Shown one piece after another: positions 35,448 to 45,605 of a stretch of 64,000 nt of DNA. The stretch lies in NCBI GenBank assembly GCA_030268105.1, contig BSDZ01000004.1, positions 1,406,001-1,470,000 on the forward strand, read 5' to 3'. The position numbers and the translations under genes are program-made. The DNA is from Volvox africanus (lineage: Eukaryota; Chlorophyta; Chlorophyceae; Chlamydomonadales; Volvocaceae). The notes under the pieces were generated by a model. The model made no database searches, was not told the origin of the DNA, and saw nothing but the letters and a program-made list of their open reading frames with translations. Every line of letters starts with the position of its first letter. Position 1 is the first letter of the stretch.

Positions 35448-35995
35448 TCACTCAGCTGTTGCAAAACAACGCTGGTGCAAAGCAACAAGGCCCTCCCTAC
35501 CCCCAGAAGAAGACTCAAATAGGCCATTGATACGAGCTGAAACCAACGCTTGCAGCCAAACATTGTTGTAACGCAAGGTGTGAAAGGTGCCCAAGGCTAC
35601 TCCCGCCAAGCTCTGGTGCATATCCATGTGCGCTACACTCTTAATCAGCGTGCCTAAGCCAGCCGCACTCAGCTCTGTGATCGACAAAATAGTCATCAGG
35701 ATACCCAGCTCATATAAAAGGGAAACCGCACGATCTGGGTGTCCACACTGAGAATGCTCTAGGTCTCTCCATTCAGGAAAAGCCATATATTTCAGCAAAG
35801 CTAGGCCGATGGTACCCATCTCTCCTACCGGCACACTGGAAAGAGCGCGCCTAGGGAAGGGAAAACACACGGTGTCTGGCGACTGCTGATTACGCGGGTC
35901 TTGGAAATACCGCGTCAAATACTCGTATTACGTCATCCCAGGCTGCCCACCTTAATTCAATCAAGTGGGTGGTGAGGTCGTTGACCTGCTCTTGT
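35448..35995 (-). pseudogene. YR retroelement gag-like ORF, 5' incomplete
   Basis: Near 35990 a frame reads LQLQEQVNDLTTHLIELRW, a coiled-coil segment, and after a frame change continues as ALSSVPVGEMGTIGLALLKY and LQALVSARINGLF. Position ahead of the RT and the coiled-coil content suggest the gag-like first ORF of the element. No zinc knuckle was seen. It ends at 35448. Confidence 0.5.
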
Positions 35996-36000
35996 AGTTG

Positions 36001-37544
36001 TAGAAATAGTAGAAATAGGGAAATAGAAGCGCAGAAGTTCAAGAAGGTTTATTGTTGCTATTTAAACATGCAAGATGGCGCGCATGTTGTGAGACCGTCA
36101 AGTAGACACGTGCCTGGACTCCTAGGGCACGTCCACGTCCGGCAAGGTCAGCATACGGCCAACACGCCCCCTGCTCCGGCCGTCGTGACTATGACCGTTG
36201 CCGACTTCATCAAGCCATGTCGAGGACGATAATGGACGGCCAATCCACATCCCCCACAACGGCCGCTCTCTGCTCAGCAGGCAGCGGTGCCATCCCGCTA
36301 CACGGTACAACATAAGAGATGCATCCCCCGGCATCATCGGCTGCAGCTGTGCGCATGCGGCATGCAGACTTATCGCGAACGTGGAAAGCACCAGGGGGAT
36401 AACCTGCTCCAGAGGGAGCTCGATGGAGGCTTTGAGGAGTGGTCATCATTTGGACTGATGAGTTGGAATACATGCCAACAATCAAAAGATATCGCCATTG
36501 GGAAAAACATAAACAGCAGCTTCTGGATTGAAGTGGTTGCGGTTTCGAGGGTCTACAGTAGTCGCTGACATCTTCACACGTAGGTAAAGATATTAAGGAT
36601 AGGATGGGCCTTATGAAAGACCGTCTGGTAGTTACCCGAGGGCGCCTCGCCTTTCGCCTTGATACCAAACCTATCGCTTCCAACTTTCTTTTGGCAGATT
36701 TTGCAATCTACTTGTCTTGCCCGCCAGAACATCTGTCGTTTCCCTTTTCCCCAGAACGGCGTATGCTTTGACATAGAGGCAGCAGCTTGAACCTTGCATG
36801 GCTTGTAATGATCATAGCTAAAGACCGCTATCTGCTGTCCATGTTGTACCGAGCGACGAACAACACAATACGAGCGCACCTGACCAGCGCTTGCTCTTTG
36901 CACATGGGGCCGTATGGCACCGCAGGGTACCTGTGTAATATGAAACCCCAAAACCACACGAGCCAGCCTGGGCAGCCTGGGCGGAGCCCATCTGCAAAGA
37001 TCTTGGGTACTCACCCCTGGGTACTGATACTGTATCGATGTTTCAGGCCCCAGGCACATTGCTAAAACCTGGGAACCGAAGCTGCACATGATAGATACAT
37101 AAGTGCATCATCAAGTATTTAGCGTTGTTAAATGATCGAAATATAAACATATGAGAACAATGCAAAGACGTGGGCGCAATAACCCTTATTCAAACAGGGC
37201 TTTGAGCAACAACTCGCATTGGCCTGCCTGATACGCAAGGTACGTAGTATGAACTCTTCTCAGCATTGTGAAGTTTCTTTCTTTATATGCTGCAAAGGCC
37301 TTGAAAGCTTTCTTCATGGATTCCTGTACAATTGGACCGGCTCCCCTAAGCTCGAGGGCTGTGTTATTACTGTATAAATTTTATTCCAAATTCGATGAAG
37401 TGGTTTCCTTTTATTGCCTGGGTAACATTTTGCTTGCAAGCTAGTAGTAACGCTGGTGGATATATGCCCTCATCATACTGTTCAGCCTTCCTATATTATC
37501 AATCCGCGTTGCGATAGGTTATCCACGCTTCATTACGTCCACCG
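36001..37544. other. Upstream of CAF1; one uncertain minus-strand ORF
   Basis: A minus-strand frame of 171 codons (36574-37089) includes VDCKICQKKVGSDRFGIKAK and later a His-x3-His pair (HKAHP preceded by FH), which could be a zinc-binding motif. I recognise no family and see no convincing splice partners. The segment from about 37090 to 37544 is AT-richer and must hold the CAF1 promoter and 5' UTR; no element was identified. Confidence 0.35.
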
Positions 37545-38727
37545 ATGACCGCGACGTGGCTGACCGCCACAGGCGAGACACTACGCGTGCGAGAAGTATG
37601 GGGAGACAATCTCGAGGCAGAATTTACGCTTATTCGAGACATAGTAGAGGAATATCCTTACGTAGCCATGGATACCGAGTTTCCAGGGGTAGTCGCCAGG
37701 CCGGTTGGCTCGTTTAAGACCGGCACGGAATATCTCTACAGGGCGCTCAAGATGAACGTGGATATGCTTAAGTTGATCCAGCTGGGCCTCACCTTTACGG
37801 ATGCAAAGGGGAACTTACCGCGCACGAACGGGGAGCTATGCGTGTGGCAATTCAACTTCAAGGGCTTCCGGCTGGCAGATGATGTTTATGCACAGGACAG
37901 CATTGAGCTGTTGAGTCAATCAGGGATTGACTTTGCTATGCACGAAGCGCGAGGTATTGACGTGCACCGGTTTGGGGAATTGCTTATGTCGTCTGGCATC
38001 GTGCTCAACGACGACGTGCGATGGATTACCTTCCACAGCAATTACGACTTTGGTTACCTCCTAAAAATCTTGACCTGCCAGCCGCTACCAAACTCGGAGC
38101 AGGAGTTCTTTGAGCTCCTCAACATTTACTTCCCTAACATCTTTGACATTAAATATCTCATGCGCTATTGTGACAATCTCCACGGAGGGCTTAACAAGCT
38201 TGCCGAAATGCTTGAAGTCCAGCGTATTGGGCCACAGCACCAGGCCGGCTCGGACAGCCTTCTGACGTCGTTCACCTTCATCAAGTTGGCAAACAAGTTT
38301 TTCCAGGGCATTGAAGGCGCATCGAAGCATATGGGGGTTCTATTCGGCCTCGGTGAGTGGGCGGGGGGGAGGCTGCAGGGGCTGAGGGGAAAGGGCGCCA
38401 TTTTAAGGATGCTTACGCTGCTCACGCCTTCGCTATGGCGTAGGAAATTCCGCTGCAGGCTTCGGATTTCAGTTTGCTGCCATGGTGGTGTATTCTGTTG
38501 CTGGGTTTAATAACTTGCTGCTACAATGTGCGACACAATGTCCAGTCCTGTTGCGGGGGTGCACAACTATAATCCTGGCTCTTTAAAACTTATTTTATCT
38601 GTTGCCCTATATATATCGATATGCATTAGGTTAGTTTTGCCCGACCTAAGAAGGTTGCACGCTTTACATTTCTGTAGGAATCGATGGTGCGCCCCCGGAG
38701 TCCAAGGGGCAAGACAAGGGTTCTTAA
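37545..38727 (+). CDS. CAF1: CAF1/POP2 (CNOT7-type) poly(A) deadenylase, CCR4-NOT subunit
   Basis: Proposed exons 37545-38352 and 38678-38727 join G with GA to give [14 protein letters not shown] and a protein of 285 residues, a normal length for the family. CAF1 is a DEDD-superfamily 3'-5' exonuclease that shortens mRNA poly(A) tails in the cytoplasmic CCR4-NOT complex. Visible catalytic residues are D43 and E45 in AMDTEFPG, the Asp of [10 protein letters not shown], and His and Asp in [14 protein letters not shown], so all positions are intact. Family landmarks include [11 protein letters not shown] near the N-terminus, [16 protein letters not shown] and [11 protein letters not shown]. The start is the first ATG in frame and gives the usual short N-terminal extension. 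Most of the protein is one exon, unlike its intron-rich neighbours. Confidence 0.95.
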
Positions 38728-41700
38728 ATGGGCCTGCCCTAAATGCGGACATGCAACGATGTGCCTCAGTGATGACATGATTTCACATATTGCCAAGTGT
38801 GGATGAGCTGTTTTGACTCCTGAACATGCGGCTGTCCTACAGAGCCGCTGCGTTGGCTGTCCGAATCATGCGGAGATGCTGCGTTATGGCGCAGCTCAGC
38901 ATGGTCATTACCAGCTCATGTCGCATTCAATGAATGTGTGATGATGCGACGAATGTGTTTGGGCCTAGTACCTGGCTCATTTAATATGACTCTCCATCCA
39001 TTTGTACAGTACTTCTTGTATACGCATTTCGTTTTTGTCGACTCTTGTGGAACAGCTGAAGCGGTGCTTTTTTGCCCGTTGGGGTTCTGTGACTCGTTGC
39101 TCTATACGACGCACCCGTTTGACCCAGACGGGCGCGAGGCTGTTTATCCCCCCTCCTTTTGTTGGGGACTGTCACTGCGTTTCCAGGTGTTCAGTTCGTG
39201 GAGACCTTGTCATCATGCGCGCCTGAGCGGTCCGTTCGTTCCCATGTTTGCGGAAAGCAGCCCCAGTTTGGACTGATCAAATCAATCGCGATTAACCTAG
39301 CCTTGAGCCGTTAGGACGTCTGATGGCCACACTGGAGGAAGGAGCGCTACCGGGGCGTTCGATGCCTTTTCGGTGTGCGCGAATTTGAGCAGGCTATGCA
39401 GTTAAGAACTAGGAAGCTACCTTGCGTCGTTTGTATTCTTCGGGCTTCAGGCAATCACGCGATCCTGTTACCCGCTGGTGGTGCGGAGGAACCCGGTCCC
39501 TGTATTGACGGCAGTGATTGAGTGGGCGCCGCTCGTAAGCTAGACCCGTCGCTGCCCCGTCTGCAAACTAGACCAGTCGGCTTGCATGCTTGGTTCGGCA
39601 CTCGGCCTCTTGAGAAACCTGTCTCAGCCTGGGGACCGGGGACTCGGCGACACTCAGCACGTGCTGCTTTTCAATTGCCGGCCGCCACTTCTCATCATTT
39701 GGAAAGATCCATATGGAAAGATCCAACCAGTAGCCAGCTGACTATCCTAGATGCGGCGCGTGGGCTTAGAGGAATGCACGAACGATGCCTTGATTTAGTT
39801 CTTGGGACTTGGGGGATGTTTGCGCTACGACAAGCATTTGCAAACGGAGCTTTCATTGCACCCTGTTGCACATTGCAGGTGTAGCAGATGGAGATGAGCA
39901 GTCCGCTGGCTTTTGTTCCTTTGCGCCTGCCAGGTACCTGCGTTTATGCTACGGTAAATGACCGACACAAAACAAGGCATGGTATGCAGAGCCAGGGAAG
40001 GAGCACCATGTAGGGAAAGAACGCAAAAAACGCGTTGTAGGTACTTCTGAAGCGCGGCTAGGTAGGAATACTGTCGCAAACTGTTTCAGAAATACCCAGA
40101 GCTGCACTATATGTGGCAACTTCTGCGAAAGAATGGTAATGCTTCTGCCCAGAACGCACAAAAAACTTTATGTAGGTCAGCCTAGCTATAGAAACCAACT
40201 AACCCAATGCCGCCAGGTCTGCCAGCTTGGTACTACCAGGTTCGGGGGGAGCGAAAAGAACGGGTTCATTATTGCCATTTGCCGAATTGGACTGGCTTCC
40301 GGAAGGTCAGTGTAACGTAGCGGGGTTTGCAGGAGGATTCCGGACGCCAAAATGCCCAAATTTCCCGAAACAGCATCGTACACACACAAAAATTTGCCGG
40401 TTAGGGAGTTTCAGGAACGTAGAATGCGCTGCCAGCCGGAAAAGATCAACCTGGCGGAGAAGTCTCAACAAGCTAGATCGCGCTGTCCGCAGGTGTCCGC
40501 TAGGTTGGATATTGTTGGAATTGCAGAAAGCATTGCGACCACCAAGGGTTCCCCGGATGTGCTCCCAGCCGCAGTTTGTACCCTCCTTCCCTCCCGTATG
40601 TGGCCATGTCAAGACCTCCGAAACCTTCCTCTGATTTGCTATTCTCGTTGTCAACCCTAGCAGTAATCAGTACAGGGCCGAATTTTCCTGAAGAGCCGTC
40701 CCCAACTAAGTTCGCATCACGAGGCAAAACTAACCAATAGAAGAGATCAGGAATGCTGTCTCTGATGAACAGCACATAGAACTTACAAGCACAGAAATTG
40801 TCGGAACAGGTACAGCAGAACGAAACCGTCAGCTTGTGATAAAACTACAGCTCTTGTACATTGAAGGTTGTATATTTACGCGAACTATTTTAAAATGATC
40901 TTGAGTATTAGTTGAGGTATTGCAGATCATGAGATGAAGCGGGTTACGCTGCCTGGTACAAAAATCGAAATCATCGTACCGCGTTCACGGTACATCCTGT
41001 ACAGTTTTTTGTCTGTTCTCTCTGCCTGTTCTGTTGTGATATTCGTTCAGACTTCCTCTACCTTCTTAACGATTGGTCTTCTCGGTGGGATCTAAGTCTT
41101 GCCTGTTTAGGCTGTTTCTGTCATGAAATTTCTGTCATGGCGTAAGACTGGCATTTGGTCTTCTGACGCTGAGCCAGCAATCTCTTGCCTAATCAGTGCG
41201 CTCGATGATCTAAACGGAGGGTACGACACTTAAGTCTTTGACTATATATTTAGTGAGGTTCTCATACCTCATCAGCTGTTTGTAACATTTATTGCTCGCC
41301 CAGACTTTGAAGTGTCTTTGTGGTTCGAGGCATAGTGTCAGCTCGCTTGTCCAGCGTTGTGCTGAACTGGACCTTTTCTCAACTGTTGCGATGCGATTTT
41401 CACAGGTTCCCGTTATTATTATGGGTGCGCATATATTCACCCCATATTTACATGCGGATCTTTGCCTTCCTCATTGTTGTACGTCAAGACACTTTCTTTT
41501 CGTTATGCACTCACGTTTTTTGAGCTTGGTTGGGTACACAGCCTGCGTACAACCTTGGTACACAGCCCAATTTATCTCCTGTAATTTAGGAACCCTTCTA
41601 ACATAAAAGAGTTCTATCATAAAATAGTTTTTATAATACATCCATGCTTGGAAAAGCCCCCCAAATTTTTACTGGGACACCTACTACGATTTGATATATC

Positions 41701-41836
41701 ATGGCCAGTTCACTGCCCTATGCGCTTCCGCTTCTCTTAACGCGGTCTCCCTTCCCCAACCACCCTGATAAGTGTCCCCGATCCCACATTGCCATCGCTG
41801 CAATTCACTCCATCTGGCTGTTCTCAGGTATCTGGT
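38728..41836. other. Gene-poor region, no supported gene
   Basis: Many short, overlapping frames on both strands. A minus-strand series between 40775 and 39825 has protein-like stretches (for example SIPDLFYWLVLPRDANLV near 40740) but they are disjoint and unrecognised. They may be remains of an old gene or element. From about 40850 to 41690 the DNA is AT-richer with little open frame. Confidence 0.4.
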
Positions 41837-42574
41837 TTATGAACTATCGCCGGATGTTTCGTTATAAAGAGTACGCGCATTCCGCTGCCCGGATGTGCGC
41901 ATTCCAGTTGACGGCGTGGTATCAGGGTTTGGCACCAGTCCTGCAGGGTACATTCTGCTTCCACCACAGCATGCGGGTGTCAATGCATGGGGGCCGTTAC
42001 CTGGAATCGGCTCTGCTGTGCTTTGCTCCTCACCGCTTCTCCTCTTTCCGTACAAATTGTCACTGCCAGGAACCAATTTGACTGCTTCCTCTGCCGCTCG
42101 CTTCTGTGAACGTCCACGAGCTTCAATCTCCTCCAGTAGCACCACATTCTCCTCTGTCACGTACGATGTCGCCTATGCGATGTCCTCAAGCAGATCCACG
42201 ACCCAGATATCATCGCAGGTTATAATAGGACCGACGGACTCTCCTGGCCATGCCACCGGATCACTGAACCGGCGTGGGTTCCCACGAAGGCGCGTTAACA
42301 GGCAAATATCACGCTCGCCTACCTTTGCAACACCCACAAGTTGCTCCTCATTGCGTTCATAAAACAAGGCGCGGATTAGTGGTCTCTTGCAGCTGCTTGG
42401 ACTGAGTACATAGAGGTGTGACCTACGAATACATACCTCACAGCCGTGTCCTTTGCCGGGCTCCAGCGCGCCTTCAATAGCTTGCATTACATGCACTGTG
42501 CCATTTGCCTCGGTTGTTCTGGTCAGCATGCAGTTATCTGAGCACGCAGGCCACCACACAAGACAAAGTTGCAC
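41837..42574 (-). pseudogene. Unidentified ORF with one in-frame stop
   Basis: One minus-strand frame stays open for about 245 codons apart from a single TAG at 42173-42175. Before the stop it reads GCEVCIRRSHLYVLSPSSCK, RPLIRALFYERNEEQLVGVA and CDDIWVVDLLEDIA. Straight after it come VTEENVVLLEEIEARGRSQK and AAEEAVKLVPG. Continuity across the stop suggests a decayed gene, or an exon with an unrecognised small intron. I do not recognise the family. Confidence 0.45.
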
Positions 42575-44200
42575 TATCTAAAAAAATTGGTTTTATTAGA
42601 AGTGTTATTTAGCTCAGTAGTTACTGAAATTACAGGTTTTTTCTCTGCATTAATCAGAAGTTAACTCCTCTTGATCCCCGGACAAATTCATAGAATTATT
42701 CGGATGGTGTTCTACAATGTAAGATATTTCTGTTTCTTTCGAGAAACAGAGTTTTTTTCTCCCAGTACAATGACTATCTTTCTCCTTATGAATCGTATGT
42801 AATTTTTATTCTTCTGTATGCAATACCCCACGCTCATCGTAATATGGTATTGGTCTACGCTTTGCATTCGCTATATTGCCAGGTGAGGCCCGCACATGTT
42901 GCGACAACACGGACAGTTCTACAACCGTTAAGGTATCAGTTCCCACTCCGTCTTTCTGTGGTCCAACCTGTCTCCTCGCATAGCTTGTTGATACAGCGTG
43001 TAGGGCTTATGAGATTATTTCCTATGCTGCTTCTGGACCCCGCGCACACGTGTACCATAGCGACACAGTTACGCACCGTTGAAACGTGCGGCATAGCTCG
43101 GTTAAGCTCATTATCGCCACAAGGTTAGCTTAAATTCTCACATTCCAAGGCGTCATATGGGATGAACTCGTCCACATCCTAATTATCTGTTCGTTGTTCT
43201 TTATCTGGCCCAACGCCTGGACCCAGCATCTCAACTTTCAGTCGGCTTGCTCTTAAGTTATGTTACATCTGTGAAAAAAATGCTTCTAAAAGATTATTAT
43301 GACTTACTTGCATGAATTCAGCCGCGAATGACTTCAGTGACAAGAGTCGTATCTGACACCAGTTGTTTGTCTCGTAACCTCATATATCTGAACCTCATAT
43401 ATCTCCTAAAGATTCGATAACTGTTGTGCACAGTAGTGCAATTTTGGTATGGACACCAGGGACGCGTTTCAGGAGTACGGGTTCAGGAGTACGGCCGGGG
43501 TTGCTTTCGTTATCCAATTTTTCCTACTGATGCAAGGAGTGATAATGGTGCCTCCCATATTATTTGAGTACCGGAAATTAAATTTCTAAGTACAGGATGA
43601 GCGATAACCATGCATAGGCAATGGTTCTGCATTTAAACACGTATGCGCTGGCTGCGGAGCCATTCGTCACTTATTTTGCGTTTTCTTGCCTCTGGCATTA
43701 AAATAACCAACAAAACCGCGTTCAACGAAAGACATGAAAGACCTTATTTGCGGCTGTTTTGGCCGAGTGCCAGTGACCCTACCACAACCTGCAACCTTGA
43801 ACTCAAGCGAAGCATTGACGAAGGGTTTGCAGTCGCAGGAACAGGGCCTTACCTTAGATTCGGCTTCGGTTGAGTTTCAGGTAACTAACTTCGTGGCGGT
43901 CTACGCTTCGTAGGGTATTAAAATGCATCTGAACTGTAAACGGCATACACACACTGCAGGCGCTGTCGGACCTTCGAGCGCGACTTGCGTTTATAAATTC
44001 CCAGCAATGGTTGGCGAAGCTCAACGAAAGCGCGGTGCTCATCGCGGACACATGCGATGCGGGATTAACGGGGTGAGGATTTAAGGGACAATGTATCTCA
44101 TTTCGTTGTGGCCGGCAGTCTACTTTTCGGATACTGAATGTTGGGGGCCGGGTGTGCCGTTTATTCCTAACAAACGGTCAGCATCCGCTCTCTGCCCATA
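42575..44200. other. Gene-poor, AT-richer region
   Basis: No supported gene. Open frames are under 100 codons, composition drifts toward AT, and no repeat family from elsewhere in the window was recognised. Confidence 0.4.
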
Positions 44201-44249
44201 TTTCCCTTAGAATTGTGCACAGGGTGACTTTCCTGAGCATAATCCTCTC

Positions 44250-45023
44250 CTTGCTTGGTGAATGCTGTTATAATATTCTAAGATCAGACCTATGTCGTTT
44301 CTACTATCATAAAGATAAAATATAATAAAAAGATAAAGATATCATTGGTTGACCAACTTTTTCTTCAGCAGCAAATTGGCTAAATAATTTAAACTTCATT
44401 AAAAAATTAAGCATTATCACAAAACAACAATAGAAAAAGAAACTTACACAAATTATAATATTACTACTATGTAAGCCCGTAATAGTACCTTAATTATATC
44501 AGGAGTTTCGCACTTAGCAAAATTGCATGTCAGCCAACAGCCGTCTGATATTGTGCTGGATTGCTGTTTTTATAACATCCCAAGTTTGTTGATATAAAGT
44601 AATTTTTTCATTTATCCTCCTTTTTTTCATCTCAAGCCAAGCAAATACAGCAAGGCAAATATGATTTCTTTGAGCCCGACCCGTGCGTGCCTGACAGCGT
44701 TCAATACCACAAGTTTGCTTTAATTCTCGATGATAAACCTCTATAGACCAATGTGCTTCAACAATTTCCTTTATTTGCTCACGTGTTGGATTTGCCATGT
44801 TGGTTGTTATGTAATCAATGCGGCCATTTTTTGCCACAAACTTAAATACCTTAACCCAACCGTATCCACGTAGATGAATTCTTAGCCCCTCATCGGGAAT
44901 CTCCAAACTTTCCAAGCTAACATGACGATTAACTTTCCTATTCTTCCTTAAGTTGGTAACCCATATCCAACCTAAGTTACCTATGTGTTTCAAGTTCTCT
45001 AAGCTGCTATACCAAGCATCCAT
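44250..45023 (-). mobile_element. Truncated bacterial-type insertion sequence (IS701/IS4-like)
   Basis: An AT-rich block, densest in A and T at about 44290-44500, surrounds the transposase fragment and contrasts with the GC-richer algal genes. Sequence beyond 45023 differs in composition and does not continue the transposase, so the element is cut off at its 5' side. No pair of terminal inverted repeats was identified; the left limit is where the AT-rich block begins. Confidence 0.65.
44514..45023 (-). pseudogene. IS701-like DDE transposase, C-terminal fragment
   Basis: A continuous 169-codon frame starting MDAWYSSLENL, then LGWIWVTNLRKNR, IHLRGYGWVKVFKFV, HWSIEVYHRELKQTCGIER and CQARTGRAQRNHICLAVFAW, ending LADMQFC. 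This is the C-terminal half of an IS701-family transposase: the glutamate of the E-x6-R/K-like segment IEVYHRELKQ is visible, the N-terminal half with the first Asp is missing. Whole proteins of the family are roughly twice as long. The family is bacterial and is not expected in green-algal nuclear DNA. There are no introns and codons are AT-rich. It could be a transfer from a bacterial endosymbiont or, less likely, contamination at an assembly join. Confidence 0.8.
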
Positions 45024-45605
45024 TACCTGCCTGCATGGCTTGGTATAGGCTTGGGTGTGTTACAAACCGCTGGCCAGGGCTCGTCGCTCCCCTGGGCCCA
45101 CTATCACCATAGCAAAGTATTGCTGCGTACAAGCGGGGTTGCAGCATGCAGAGGACGGCATGTTGCACACCTGTAACCCCGGTGGCTACGACATTTTGAA
45201 GCTTATCCGTGACCACCTATGATATCGAAAACATTGGACTCAATATGTGTGCGAGATCTATGGATTGGGCTTCCGTACGGATATCCAAGCGTCTCAGATC
45301 ACTTGCGCATCGTTCTCAGATGGACCCAGATGGGAGCGCTCTCAAGACTTTATCGCTGTGAAGTAATTGGGTCCTAACCGCTATGGCCGAGTAACGTTAG
45401 CGCTGAGGGTTCCGGCTAATGCATGCTCCTACATGATGGCAAATGAGAGGCATATATTATATTTTGCAGGCGTATATCAATACGCCTTCAATATCAGGTT
45501 CTTCTTACAGGGTCGTCTACGGGCGGCCCCGTCTCACAACATAAACTGAATCTCACCGCCCAAATTTCTCGCTACGTGCCACGTCCAGCCTTCTGGGCCT
45601 GACAG
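45024..45605. other. Spacer before the kinase gene
   Basis: Composition returns to the algal level right after the transposase fragment. No gene is recognised. The 5' end of the kinase gene may begin here, because its first visible exon has no clear start codon. Confidence 0.35.

Larger units (their letters stand above)
32562..36000 (-). mobile_element. Decayed tyrosine-recombinase (DIRS/PAT, kangaroo-like) retrotransposon
   Basis: Read on the minus strand the order is a coiled-coil gag-like segment, the start of a reverse transcriptase, an RNase H-like domain and a tyrosine recombinase, as in DIRS-order elements. No DDE integrase or LTR pair was seen. A 26-base sequence ending in GTGAGCAACAACTA (minus strand) occurs twice about 300 bases apart, at 32562-32588 and 32864-32890. 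This fits half of the split direct repeats typical of PAT/kangaroo elements. Several frames are shifted or stopped and the RT core is missing, so it cannot be autonomous. The outer ends are approximate. Confidence 0.8.

Noticed and set aside
36451..36480. CTGATGAG, the conserved core of hammerhead ribozymes
   Set aside because: The required GAAA segment and the flanking stems are not present at the right spacing.
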